This document shows positions 1 through 5,602 of a DNA stretch of 7,088 nucleotides, piece by piece. Every line of letters starts with the position of its first letter. Position 1 is the stretch's first letter. This stretch comes from Acidobacteriota bacterium (GTDB lineage: Bacteria; Acidobacteriota; Terriglobia; Terriglobales; Acidobacteriaceae), in contig JAJYZK010000162.1 in assembly GCA_021799945.1 (NCBI GenBank), positions 1 through 7,088 of the forward strand, read 5' to 3'. The notes under the pieces are model-generated. The model was not told the DNA's origin. It was given only the letters and a program-made list of their open reading frames with translations, and did no database searches. Position numbers and translations under genes: made by a program.

Positions 1-1
1 G

Positions 2-184
2 GGCGGCGCCGTGAGCCGCTTCGACGGCTCGCCCTTCCGCCTGGACAGCGAGGAGGTTCTTGCCACCAACGGTCTGCTTACCGCGGAAATGACCCGCTTT
101 TTTCAGGATATGTTCGCCGGCCGCAATATTCAGGCGGTAGCCACACCGACCGAGTTTGCCGCCCGGCGCGCGGCCGCTCCCTGA
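2..184 (+). CDS. Inositol monophosphatase-family protein, C-terminal end (partial)
   Basis: This is the last 60 residues of a protein whose start lies outside the window. The frame is open from base 2 to the TGA at 182-184. It begins GGAVSRFDGSPF and continues with VLATNGLLTAEM. This matches the end of the inositol monophosphatase fold, where the WDxAAG metal motif is followed by an AGGxVxxxDG strand and a late V(V/L)AtNg..h helix. Members are Mg-dependent, lithium-sensitive phosphatases that act on inositol phosphates, fructose-1,6-bisphosphate, 3'-phosphoadenosine phosphates or histidinol phosphate. The catalytic motifs lie upstream of the window, so the substrate and metal ligands cannot be judged. 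The last ~12 residues (rich in A, R and P) look like a variable tail. The family call is fairly secure; a specific function is not. Confidence 0.72.
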   Translation, partial: GGAVSRFDGSPFRLDSEEVLATNGLLTAEMTRFFQDMFAGRNIQAVATPTEFAARRAAAP

Positions 185-186
185 TC

Positions 187-206
187 GCGCAATCCCGCGC
201 AATCCC
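187..206. repeat. Perfect 10-base tandem duplication
   Basis: GCGCAATCCC occurs twice head to tail, at 187-196 and 197-206, immediately after the stop codon of the phosphatase gene. The base before the first copy (186, C) also matches the last base of the unit, so the repeated tract is effectively 21 bases. It probably arose by replication slippage. No function is apparent. Confidence 0.85.
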
Positions 207-282
207 AGGATCCTGCGGACTGACGACGCCAACGGGCCTCGGGAAAGCCCCGCGGCGAAGGGAGTCGCGGGTCTCGATCGCC

Positions 283-291
283 TGCTACAAT
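283..291 (+). promoter_or_regulatory. Extended -10 promoter for fdxA
   Basis: TACAAT at 286-291 matches the sigma-70 -10 consensus at five of six positions. It is preceded by TG plus one base (TG at 283-284), the extended -10 motif. The hexamer about 17 bases upstream (near 263-268) does not resemble TTGACA, as is usual for extended -10 promoters. Transcription would start near 298, giving a leader of about 30 bases before the fdxA ATG. A CCCGCG/CGCGGG inverted repeat (249-254 and 266-271) overlaps the -35 area and could be an operator or the end hairpin of the upstream gene. Confidence 0.5.
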
Positions 292-328
292 TTACGTTCA
301 TTCTTTGTCTGCTGGAGAATTCGATTCT

Positions 329-589
329 ATGACCTATGTGATCGCGGAACCCTGCATCGGAACCAAAGACACGGCCTGCGTGGACGCCTGCCCGGTGGAC
401 TGCATTCATCCCAAGAAGGATGAAGCCAAGTTTGGGGAGTCTGAGCAACTCTACATCGACCCGGTGGAATGCATTGACTGCGGCGCCTGCGTTCCGGTCT
501 GCCCGGTTTCGGCTATCTTCGCCGGCGACGACCTTCCGGAAAAATGGTCGGCCTATACGGAGAAGAATGCGCAGCACTATGGCCGGTGA
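329..589 (+). CDS. fdxA: 7Fe ferredoxin ([3Fe-4S][4Fe-4S])
   Basis: A soluble electron carrier of 86 residues, with low-potential iron-sulfur clusters used by ferredoxin-dependent redox enzymes. Cysteines lie at 9, 17, 21, 25, 48, 51, 54 and 58. By comparison with Azotobacter ferredoxin I and Thermus ferredoxin, C9, C17 and C58 should hold a [3Fe-4S] cluster. C21, C48, C51 and C54 should hold a [4Fe-4S] cluster, and C25 is the usual nearby non-ligand. The residue three after C9 is Thr12, not Cys, which fits a 3Fe rather than a 4Fe first site. The segment between the two motifs (about 26-47) is some eight residues longer than I recall for Thermus, and is common in related soil bacteria. The ATG at 329 was chosen because GGAGA at 314-318 precedes it by ten bases; a TTG at 305 would add eight unconserved residues and bury that site. 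It has its own promoter and ends convergent to the carbonic anhydrase gene. Confidence 0.93.
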   Translation: MTYVIAEPCIGTKDTACVDACPVDCIHPKKDEAKFGESEQLYIDPVECIDCGACVPVCPVSAIFAGDDLPEKWSAYTEKNAQHYGR

Positions 590-616
590 GGCGCCGATGA
601 GGCATTGACTGCCTGC

Positions 617-642
617 TCGCCGGGCGCGTGCGCGGCCGGCGA
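617..642. terminator. GC-rich hairpin between convergent genes
   Basis: TCGCCGG at 617-623 pairs perfectly with CCGGCGA at 636-642. Inside it GCGC (624-627) pairs with GCGC (630-633) around a GT loop, leaving two unpaired Gs at 634-635. The structure lies 28 bases after the fdxA stop and about 95 bases beyond the carbonic anhydrase stop. It could end or protect transcripts from either side. There is no T-run on either strand, so it is not a standard intrinsic terminator. Confidence 0.35.
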
Positions 643-678
643 CGGCGTGCGCGCGCGGCTCGGATCTGCAAGCTCTTG

Positions 679-702
679 GATGGTCCGGCAGATGGTCCGG
701 CA
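679..702. repeat. Perfect 12-base tandem duplication
   Basis: GATGGTCCGGCA is repeated exactly, at 679-690 and 691-702, in the gap between the fdxA stop and the carbonic anhydrase stop. It lies beyond both genes and does not alter either product. It looks like a recent slippage or duplication event. Confidence 0.88.
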
Positions 703-737
703 TGGCGGCGCGCATCGCCGACGCTCTTTCACCGGAG

Positions 738-1346
738 TCAGGCCGGCGCCTGAGGCAGAAAGCGCTGGCTGGTCTCGTCGTACGCGGTAATCACGCCCGG
801 GCCGATGTGATAAACCCACCCGTGCAGTCCCAGGTCTCCCGCTTCGAGGCGCTGCGCGACGATCGGGTGTGTGCGCAGATTCTGCAATTGGGCGACGATA
901 TTGCGCTCGGCCAGAGCGGTAAGAGTCTCAGGAGATGGCTCCCGGTCGCGCTCCGCAATCTTCGTATATCTCAGCCAGGCGGCCACGCTGGGATACTGCC
1001 GCAAATCTTCGGGAGCGAGCGCGCCGCGCATCACGCCACAGTCCGTGTGGCCGCACACGATAATCTCCGGTACGCGCAACACGCCGGCCGCGTACTCGAC
1101 GGTCGCGGAGACGCCGCCGATGGCGTCCGGATACGCGGGCACGATATTGCCGATCACCCGGCAAATGAACAGTTCTCCCGGTTTCGTCTGGGTCAGCAGC
1201 GAGGGATCGATTCGCGAGTCGGAGCAGGTGATAAAGAGGGCCTCCGGCCTTTGGCCGCGAGCCAACTTTTCGAAAAGCGCGCGGTGCTCCGGGTAAACGG
1301 TTTGCCGAAACCGGGAAATGCCTGAAAGGAACTTGTCTAGGGGCAT
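738..1346 (-). CDS. Beta-class carbonic anhydrase
   Basis: A zinc enzyme of 202 residues for reversible CO2 hydration to bicarbonate, expected in the cytoplasm; no signal peptide is visible. The zinc ligands and catalytic dyad of the beta class are present: Cys41, Asp43 and Arg45 in the CSDSR motif, and His100 and Cys103 in CGHTDCG. FICRVIGNIVP (60-70) and the GGVSATVEYA helix (77-86) also fit the family. The length is typical. The ATG at 1346 sits at the family's usual N-terminus, but the ribosome site is weak (only GAG-type pairing). A GCAAG/CTTGC inverted repeat (1347-1351 and 1364-1368) directly abuts the start codon in the leader and might hold the site closed. The gene runs in the same direction as SDR1, 117 bases downstream of it, so co-transcription is possible but not shown. 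It more probably has its own promoter and supplies bicarbonate for carboxylation. Confidence 0.95.
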   Translation of the reverse strand: MPLDKFLSGISRFRQTVYPEHRALFEKLARGQRPEALFITCSDSRIDPSLLTQTKPGELFICRVIGNIVPAYPDAIGGVSATVEYAAGVLRVPEIIVCGHTDCGVMRGALAPEDLRQYPSVAAWLRYTKIAERDREPSPETLTALAERNIVAQLQNLRTHPIVAQRLEAGDLGLHGWVYHIGPGVITAYDETSQRFLPQAPA

Positions 1347-1432
1347 GCAAGAGTCTCGAAACGCTTGCCTTATGGTAAACGCTGCGAGTCCCGCGGAGCC
1401 GTCTGCGAGGGTACGAGATTCCCGCCTGAGCC

Positions 1433-1455
1433 CGCGGCCCTCCCGGATGGCCGCG
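1433..1455 (-). terminator. Stem-loop just after the SDR1 stop codon
   Basis: CGCGGCC (1433-1439) and GGCCGCG (1449-1455) form a perfect seven-pair stem with a nine-base loop. On the minus strand it lies eight bases beyond the SDR1 stop codon. No T-run follows, so it may be a weak or Rho-assisted terminator, or an mRNA 3' stabiliser, separating SDR1 from the carbonic anhydrase gene. Confidence 0.4.
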
Positions 1456-1463
1456 AGCGGAGG

Positions 1464-2225
1464 CTATACGGCGGTAAGGCCGCCGTCGCAGGCATAGACT
1501 CCGCCGGTGCAATAACACGACTCGTCGGAGGCGAGAAAGACGGCCAGTCCCTCCACGTCTGCGGGAAGTCCCAGCCGCCCCAGGGGGATGGCCTCCCGGT
1601 ACCGTTCCCGGGACTGCCCATCGGTCAGGATGTACTCGTTCATGGGGGTGTCCATTGTGCCTGGAATGATGGAGTTGACGCGAATATTGTCGCGCGCGTA
1701 GGCAGCCGCCATCACCCGGGTGAGAGCGAAGACGCCGCCCTTGCTGCTGCTGTAGGCGGTGAGGGACGGGGCGCAACCGTAGAGTCCGGTTGGCGATCCG
1801 ATGTTGATGATCGAGCCGCCACCCTGCTCGAGCATGAATCGAAGCGAATATTTGGCGCAAAGGAAAGGACCGCGCAGATTCACTTGCATGATCTGGTCCC
1901 ACACCTCCGCGCTCAACTCGTGGGCGCGAGCGTCGCGATCGGCAAAAAGGACGGCGGCATTGTTGTAAAGAATGTCGATGCGCCCGAAGGCCGAGGCGGC
2001 GGCGTGAAGAAGCGCGGCGACGTCCGCCTCCTGCTGGATATCGGTGGGCACAAAGATCGCGGCTCCCCCCTCGCTTTGGATCTGCCGCCGCACGGCGCTG
2101 CCGTCAATCTCATTGTTGTCCCCCAGCGCTACCCGCGCGCCCTCGCGGGCAAAGCGGGCGGCGACCGCCCTTCCCAGCCCGACGGCCGATCCGGTAATCA
2201 CCGCTACTTTTCCCGCAAGTCTCAT
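1464..2225 (-). CDS. Short-chain dehydrogenase/reductase (SDR1, classical)
   Basis: A cytoplasmic NAD(P)-dependent oxidoreductase of 253 residues, normal for classical SDRs, which interconvert alcohols and ketones. The Rossmann motif TGSAVGLG is at 11-18, NNAA at 88-91, the structural Asn at 116, Ser144, and the catalytic Tyr158 and Lys162 in YSSSK. Asp36 at the end of the second strand favours NAD(H). PGTMDTPM (188-195) and the terminal CDGG strand are also typical. The Ser-Tyr spacing is 14 residues, one more than in FabG, and SDR2 shares it. The ATG at 2225 was chosen because it starts MRLAGKVAVITG and is preceded by GGAAGAG a few bases upstream. A start at 2342 would add 39 unconserved residues. 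It is divergent from the SDR2 operon, so shared control is likely. The substrate is unknown: sugar, polyol and hydroxy-acid dehydrogenases all fit. Confidence 0.93.
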   Translation of the reverse strand: MRLAGKVAVITGSAVGLGRAVAARFAREGARVALGDNNEIDGSAVRRQIQSEGGAAIFVPTDIQQEADVAALLHAAASAFGRIDILYNNAAVLFADRDARAHELSAEVWDQIMQVNLRGPFLCAKYSLRFMLEQGGGSIINIGSPTGLYGCAPSLTAYSSSKGGVFALTRVMAAAYARDNIRVNSIIPGTMDTPMNEYILTDGQSRERYREAIPLGRLGLPADVEGLAVFLASDESCYCTGGVYACDGGLTAV

Positions 2226-2347
2226 ACGCTCTCTTCCATATCGGGTCTGAACCGCGGCGGCGCAAGGCCGCGCCTGGATCGCCAGTTTGACCGCATTTTC
2301 CCTCGCAGGGTATTTGAGAGAAGCCTGCGAAATCTTTGACAATCGGC

Positions 2348-2363
2348 GGCAACTTTTGTTGCC
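2348..2363. promoter_or_regulatory. Perfect palindrome, candidate operator
   Basis: GGCAAC-TTTT-GTTGCC has six-base arms around a four-base centre, the size and symmetry of a site for a dimeric helix-turn-helix regulator. It lies seven bases after the TTGACA hexamer, roughly midway between the two divergent start codons. The half-site core TTGCC recurs at 2373-2377. I do not recognise the regulator family from the sequence alone. Confidence 0.4.
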
Positions 2364-2403
2364 ACAGCACGATTGCCGCGGGGGTCGGCGGCTTCAGGGT
2401 TTT

Positions 2404-2432
2404 TTAAGATACATTCGTAGATTTCTTATAGC
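2404..2432 (+). promoter_or_regulatory. Possible sigma-70-type promoter for the SDR2 operon
   Basis: TTAAGA (2404-2409, four of six to the -35 consensus) and TATAGC (2427-2432, four of six to the -10 consensus) are separated by exactly 17 bases, in the most A+T-rich part of this GC-rich window. Transcription would start near 2440, giving a leader of about 70 bases that includes the hairpin at 2484-2499. The match is weak, and an activator may be needed. Confidence 0.27.
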
Positions 2433-2483
2433 CAGACCGCAAACTGTCGGGGGACTATGGAGTCGAATCCGACGATCTGTTTG

Positions 2484-2499
2484 GCGCCCGAGTGGGCGC
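2484..2499 (+). promoter_or_regulatory. Leader hairpin adjoining the SDR2 ribosome site
   Basis: GCGCCC (2484-2489) and GGGCGC (2494-2499) form a perfect six-pair, all-GC stem around the tetraloop GAGT. It ends one base before AGGAGG (2501-2506). So close to the ribosome site, it may control translation or mRNA stability of the operon's first gene. This is seen by base pairing only. Confidence 0.45.
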
Positions 2500-2500
2500 G

Positions 2501-2506
2501 AGGAGG
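2501..2506 (+). promoter_or_regulatory. Strong Shine-Dalgarno of SDR2 (decides the start)
   Basis: AGGAGG is a full consensus match. An in-frame ACG follows after five bases (2512) and an in-frame CTG after eleven (2518). No ATG, GTG or TTG lies in frame from 2362 up to 2539. The position of this site is the main argument that SDR2 starts at 2512. Confidence 0.6.
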
Positions 2507-2511
2507 GGCTT

Positions 2512-3264
2512 ACGAGGCTGAAAGACCGAGTCGCTCTGGTGACAGGGGGCGCTTCCGGCATCGCCAGGGCGGCCTCTGTGCTCTTTGCCCGGGAGGGCGC
2601 CAGCGTGGTTGTCGCGGACGGCAGGGCCGAAGCCGGCCTGGAGACGGTGCAGGAGATCCGGTCCGCCGGCGGGGTGGCGAGCTTTACGGAAGTGGACGTC
2701 TCTCAGGCCGCCTCGGTGGAGGGCATGGTGGAAGCTGTGCTGGCCCGGCACGGGCGTTTGGATATTCTGCTGAATGGAGCCGGCATTCTCTTTTACGGCA
2801 CCGTGCTGGAGACGGACGAGGCGGCCTGGCGGAGGATGATGGCCGTCAATCTGACGGGAACCTATCTTTGTTGCCGCGCCGCCCTGCCCCCAATGATCCG
2901 CCGGGGGCGCGGATCGATCGTGAACATCTCCTCTACCGTGGGCGGGCATGACGCCTGCGCTCACGCCGTAGCGTATGTCGCCTCCAAGGGCGGCGTAGCC
3001 ATGTTCAGCCGGGCTATGGCCATCGATCATGCCCGGCAGGGGATTCGCGTGAATGTCATTTGCCCGGGTCCCACCGATACGCCCATGCTGCGCGGAGCCA
3101 TGAATCCGACGGAGCTGGAGGCCTTCGCCGATTCCTTCCCCATGGGCCGGCTGGCGCAGCCCGAGGAGATTGCGAATGCGGCGCTCTTTCTGGCCTCCGA
3201 TGAGGCCTCCTTTGTGACCGGCGCCGTCTTCTACATCGACGGCGGCCAGACCGCCGAGATCTGA
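2512..3264 (+). CDS. Short-chain dehydrogenase/reductase (SDR2, classical; non-standard start)
   Basis: A predicted NAD-dependent alcohol/ketone oxidoreductase of 250 residues. TGGASGIA occupies 11-18, so the third glycine of TGxxxGxG is Ala18. Asp36 favours NAD(H). NGAG (88-91) replaces the usual NNAG. Asn113, Ser141, Tyr155 and Lys159 form a complete catalytic set, followed by PGPTDTPM (185-192) and YIDGG (241-245). It aligns with SDR1 from residue 1 (xRLKDRVALVTG against MRLAGKVAVITG) and shares its 14-residue Ser-Tyr spacing. The start is the problem: the position equivalent to the SDR1 Met is ACG (2512), five bases after AGGAGG. The alternative CTG is at 2518. The nearest canonical in-frame starts are TTG at 2359 upstream, which adds about 50 junk-like residues, and GTG at 2539 inside the Rossmann strand. 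Either ACG/CTG initiation is used or an ATG has mutated or been misread. It is the first gene of the operon, 14 bases before the lactonase gene. Confidence 0.88.
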   Translation, partial: TRLKDRVALVTGGASGIARAASVLFAREGASVVVADGRAEAGLETVQEIRSAGGVASFTEVDVSQAASVEGMVEAVLARHGRLDILLNGAGILFYGTVLETDEAAWRRMMAVNLTGTYLCCRAALPPMIRRGRGSIVNISSTVGGHDACAHAVAYVASKGGVAMFSRAMAIDHARQGIRVNVICPGPTDTPMLRGAMNPTELEAFADSFPMGRLAQPEEIANAALFLASDEASFVTGAVFYIDGGQTAEI

Positions 3265-3278
3265 AGCCGGAGAATTCC

Positions 3279-4184
3279 ATGATTTTTGCCCGCGGTCTTC
3301 AGGCTCCAGAAGGGCCCGTCGCCATGCCGGACGGAAGCTGGGTGCTGGTGGAGGCCTCCGGCGAGCGAGGCTGTGTGACGTTGCTCAGCCCGGACGGCGG
3401 CGCCAGAACCGTCATCCGCACGACGGGGAGGCCCAACGGGCTGGCCGTGGACGCCTTGGGAAACCTTTGGGTGGCCGAGTCCCTGCGCCCTTCCCTCCTG
3501 CGGCTCACCCTGGACGGCAAGTGTGAAGTGGTGGCGACGGGGTGTGACAGCGAGCCGTTCCTTTTTCCGAATGACCTGTGCTTCGGGCCGGATGGGGCGC
3601 TCTATCTGACGGATTCGGGCGTGGACATCACAACCTTCGCTCCCGGCAACCGGATTCGCTCCGATTACGCGGTCCAGACCTACGACGGACGGCTCTATCG
3701 CGTGGACCCTACGAGCGGCCAGGTGTCGAAGATCGACAGCGGCCTCCTGTTTCCGAACGGCTTGGCCTTCGGTCCGGACGAACTGCTCTACGTAAACGAA
3801 ACGTTGACTGGAAACATTTACCGCTATGAATGGAGCCGCGGAGCGATCTCCGGTCCGCGGCGGCTGTTCGGCAATGCGATTTCCCCCCAGGCGCCGCCGG
3901 GATGGAAGGGCCCCGACGGCATGGCCTTCGATGAGCATGGCCTGCTCTATGTGGCGGTCTTCGAGCAGGGAGATGTGACGGTGCTTGGCCGGGATGGCGC
4001 GGTGGTCAAGCGAATGGCGACGCATGGCCGGCAACCTTCCAACGTGGCCTTTGCGCTGCCGGGGCGCCGCCGCCTGCATGTGACCGAATTCCAGTTCGGG
4101 CAGATGGAATCCTACGAGGCCGGATGCGACGGACTTCCCTTATGGGATGGCCTCCGGCGAAGCCCGGCAAGGATGGCGCCATGA
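3279..4184 (+). CDS. SMP-30/gluconolactonase-family lactonase
   Basis: A six-bladed beta-propeller, metal-dependent hydrolase of 301 residues, the usual length. The family opens sugar lactones such as gluconolactone to aldonates and also includes other esterases. The expected divalent-metal ligands are in place by comparison with human SMP-30: Glu11 in APEGP, Asn160 in FPNGLAF and Asp213 in GPDGMAF. Asn98 in FPNDLCF fits the substrate-side Asn. Propeller strands recur as xDALGNLWVAES, GPDGALYLTDSG, GPDELLYVNE and DEHGLLYVAVF. No signal peptide is seen, so it should be cytoplasmic. The ATG at 3279 has GGAG six bases upstream. It follows SDR2 by 14 bases, and its stop overlaps the permease start as ATGA, which suggests it works on the SDR product. 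Substrate identity is not visible, and a role on a non-sugar lactone is possible. Confidence 0.92.
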   Translation: MIFARGLQAPEGPVAMPDGSWVLVEASGERGCVTLLSPDGGARTVIRTTGRPNGLAVDALGNLWVAESLRPSLLRLTLDGKCEVVATGCDSEPFLFPNDLCFGPDGALYLTDSGVDITTFAPGNRIRSDYAVQTYDGRLYRVDPTSGQVSKIDSGLLFPNGLAFGPDELLYVNETLTGNIYRYEWSRGAISGPRRLFGNAISPQAPPGWKGPDGMAFDEHGLLYVAVFEQGDVTVLGRDGAVVKRMATHGRQPSNVAFALPGRRRLHVTEFQFGQMESYEAGCDGLPLWDGLRRSPARMAP

Positions 4185-5602
4185 CCGCCGCCGCGACGGA
4201 TGCCAAGGCCGCGCCCCAGATCCTGCACTTCCGCCGGGTCCTCGGTTTTTGGGACTTGGCCTTTTACGGCCTCGTCGCGGTGACGCCCAGCGCGCCGGCC
4301 ACGGTCTATGGACTGGCGGAGGCTCGGTCCGGCGGCTTCGCCGTGGTGACCATTCTTTCCGCCATGGTGGCCATGGTTCTCACCGCGATCAGTTATGGGC
4401 GCATGGCCGCGCTCTACCCCTCGGCGGGTTCGGCATACTCGTATGTGAGCCGGGGCATTCACCCCTATCTGGGCTTCTTCGCCGGTTGGGCCATGCTCCT
4501 GGATTACATGCTCATCCCGCTCTTCTGCGTGATCTACGGGACGCTCGCCTTGCAGCGCGCCGCCCCCGGATTGCCCTTTGCCGCCGGCTCTCTCCTGTTC
4601 GCCGGCGGAATCACCGCGCTCAACCTGCGCGGGATCCGCTCGACGGCGCGGGCCAATGAGCTGCTGCTGGTCGTCATGTTCGCGATCCTGTTGCTGTTTA
4701 TCGGGCTGGCGATTCGCTACGTGGCCCTCCGGCAAGGTCTCTCCGGACTCTTTTCCATCCGGCCGTTTTATCGGCCGGGAGCCTTCCACGTGGGAGCCAT
4801 CGCCTCGGCGACCTCCTTCGCCGCCCTTACCTACCTAGGATTCGACTCGGTCACCACCATGGCGGAGGACGTAAAGAATCCGCGAAGGAACATTCTGCTG
4901 GCGGCGGTTTCCGTGTGTCTGTTCACCGGCCTCTTCGGCGGGTTGCTGGTCTATCTCGGCCAACTCGTCTGGCCCGCCTACCGGACATTCGACAACGTGG
5001 ATACAGCCTTCATCGACGTCACCGGACGGGTCGGCGGCCTTTTTCTGCTGAAGGCCACCGCCCTGCTGCTGGTGATCGCCAACATCGGGGCCGGCCTCAC
5101 TTCGCAGGTAGGAGCGGCGCGGCTGCTCTTCGGGATGGGCCGGGAAAATGTGATACCCGCACGCTACTTCGCCCGTCTGCACCCTCGACGGAACACCCCC
5201 GACATCAACATCGCGCTGCTGGGGGTGATCGCCTTTTTCGGAGCGCAGGCAATCAGCTACGAACTCGCCGCGGAGCTGCTGAACTTCGGGGCCTTTCTCG
5301 GCTTTATGGGCGTGAATGCGGCCGTGGTCTGGCAATTCTGGGTGCGCCATCCGGAAGCCGAGCAGCGAGGCGACGGGCGAACGCAGCGGCGCAACATTCT
5401 GTCGGACCTGATTCTTCCCGTCCTCGGCTTTCTTTTCTGCGCCGTGATCTGGATTGGCCTGGGACATCCGGCCAAGGTCGCCGGCTTTCTCTGGCTGAGC
5501 GTAGGCCTGTTGGTGGTGGGAGCGCACACGCAGTGGTTCCGCCAACCGATCGCGATGAGCGATCCGGCCCTCTATGAGCAGGCAGGAGATCCCGCCCTAT
5601 GA
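4181..5602 (+). CDS. APC-superfamily permease (amino acid/polyamine transporter-like)
   Basis: An inner-membrane secondary transporter of 473 residues with about 12 hydrophobic segments, near 24-44, 51-74, 96-120, 131-148, 159-181, 205-222, 237-261, 285-309, 342-360, 366-388, 408-429 and 433-450. The first helix contains a helix-breaking AVTPSAPATV stretch where APC members bind substrate. SAGSAYSYV (81-89) and GFDSVTTMAEDVKNPRRN (220-237) are family hallmarks. Relatives such as PuuP import amino acids or polyamines by cation symport. The ATG at 4181 overlaps the lactonase stop (ATGA), with AAGGA seven bases upstream. An in-frame ATG at 4124 would lie deep inside the lactonase gene and add 19 non-family residues. 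An amino acid-type carrier inside a lactonase/DHA-kinase operon is unexpected, so the cargo may be a different small hydroxylated or amino-bearing compound. Confidence 0.9.
   Translation: MTAAATDAKAAPQILHFRRVLGFWDLAFYGLVAVTPSAPATVYGLAEARSGGFAVVTILSAMVAMVLTAISYGRMAALYPSAGSAYSYVSRGIHPYLGFFAGWAMLLDYMLIPLFCVIYGTLALQRAAPGLPFAAGSLLFAGGITALNLRGIRSTARANELLLVVMFAILLLFIGLAIRYVALRQGLSGLFSIRPFYRPGAFHVGAIASATSFAALTYLGFDSVTTMAEDVKNPRRNILLAAVSVCLFTGLFGGLLVYLGQLVWPAYRTFDNVDTAFIDVTGRVGGLFLLKATALLLVIANIGAGLTSQVGAARLLFGMGRENVIPARYFARLHPRRNTPDINIALLGVIAFFGAQAISYELAAELLNFGAFLGFMGVNAAVVWQFWVRHPEAEQRGDGRTQRRNILSDLILPVLGFLFCAVIWIGLGHPAKVAGFLWLSVGLLVVGAHTQWFRQPIAMSDPALYEQAGDPAL

Larger units (their letters stand above)
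2226..2511. promoter_or_regulatory. Divergent control region between SDR1 and the SDR2 operon
   Basis: These 286 bases contain no convincing gene and separate two divergent transcription units. They hold a TCGCAGG/CCTGCGA inverted repeat (2303-2309 and 2324-2330), a perfect TTGACA hexamer (2336-2341), a short palindrome (2348-2363), a T-run (2400-2405), an A+T-rich stretch (2400-2432) and a hairpin before the SDR2 ribosome site. TTGACA has no good -10 at 16-18 bases. Its complement reads ATTGTCAA, so it could serve as a -35 for either direction. The density of symmetric sequence suggests regulator binding, but no regulator gene is in the window. Confidence 0.6.

Noticed and set aside
305..328. 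TTG start for the ferredoxin at 305
   Set aside because: It would put the ribosome site GGAGA inside the coding region and add eight residues absent from the family. ATG 329 is better.
928..1902. Long open frame antisense/alternate across carbonic anhydrase and SDR1
   Set aside because: It is a high-GC shadow in another frame of two convincing genes, with a low-complexity arginine-rich translation.
1365..2339. Rightward 324-codon open frame opposite SDR1
   Set aside because: It lies opposite a gene with complete SDR motifs on the minus strand. The translation has no domain signature.
2226..2342. Upstream extension of SDR1 by 39 residues to a start at 2342
   Set aside because: The added residues have no SDR-like content. 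The ATG at 2225 has a good GGAAGAG ribosome site and begins at the normal SDR N-terminus.
2287..2511. SDR2 starting at TTG 2287 (or TTG 2356/2359)
   Set aside because: This would translate the palindrome, the T-run and the leader hairpin into an arginine-rich extension unlike SDRs. It would also leave AGGAGG at 2501 unused.
2457..2951. Open frame from ATG 2457 overlapping SDR2
   Set aside because: It is out of frame with the clear SDR motifs, its composition is arginine/glycine-rich shadow-like, and it has no recognisable domain.
3269..3277. Shared GGAGAATTC before both the fdxA and lactonase starts (314-322 and 3269-3277)
   Set aside because: A nine-base match that includes the Shine-Dalgarno core is easily explained by chance around ribosome sites.
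4835..5545. Leftward open frame opposite the permease
   Set aside because: It is antisense to a well-supported membrane protein and is rich in Q, H and G, as expected from the reverse complement of hydrophobic codons.
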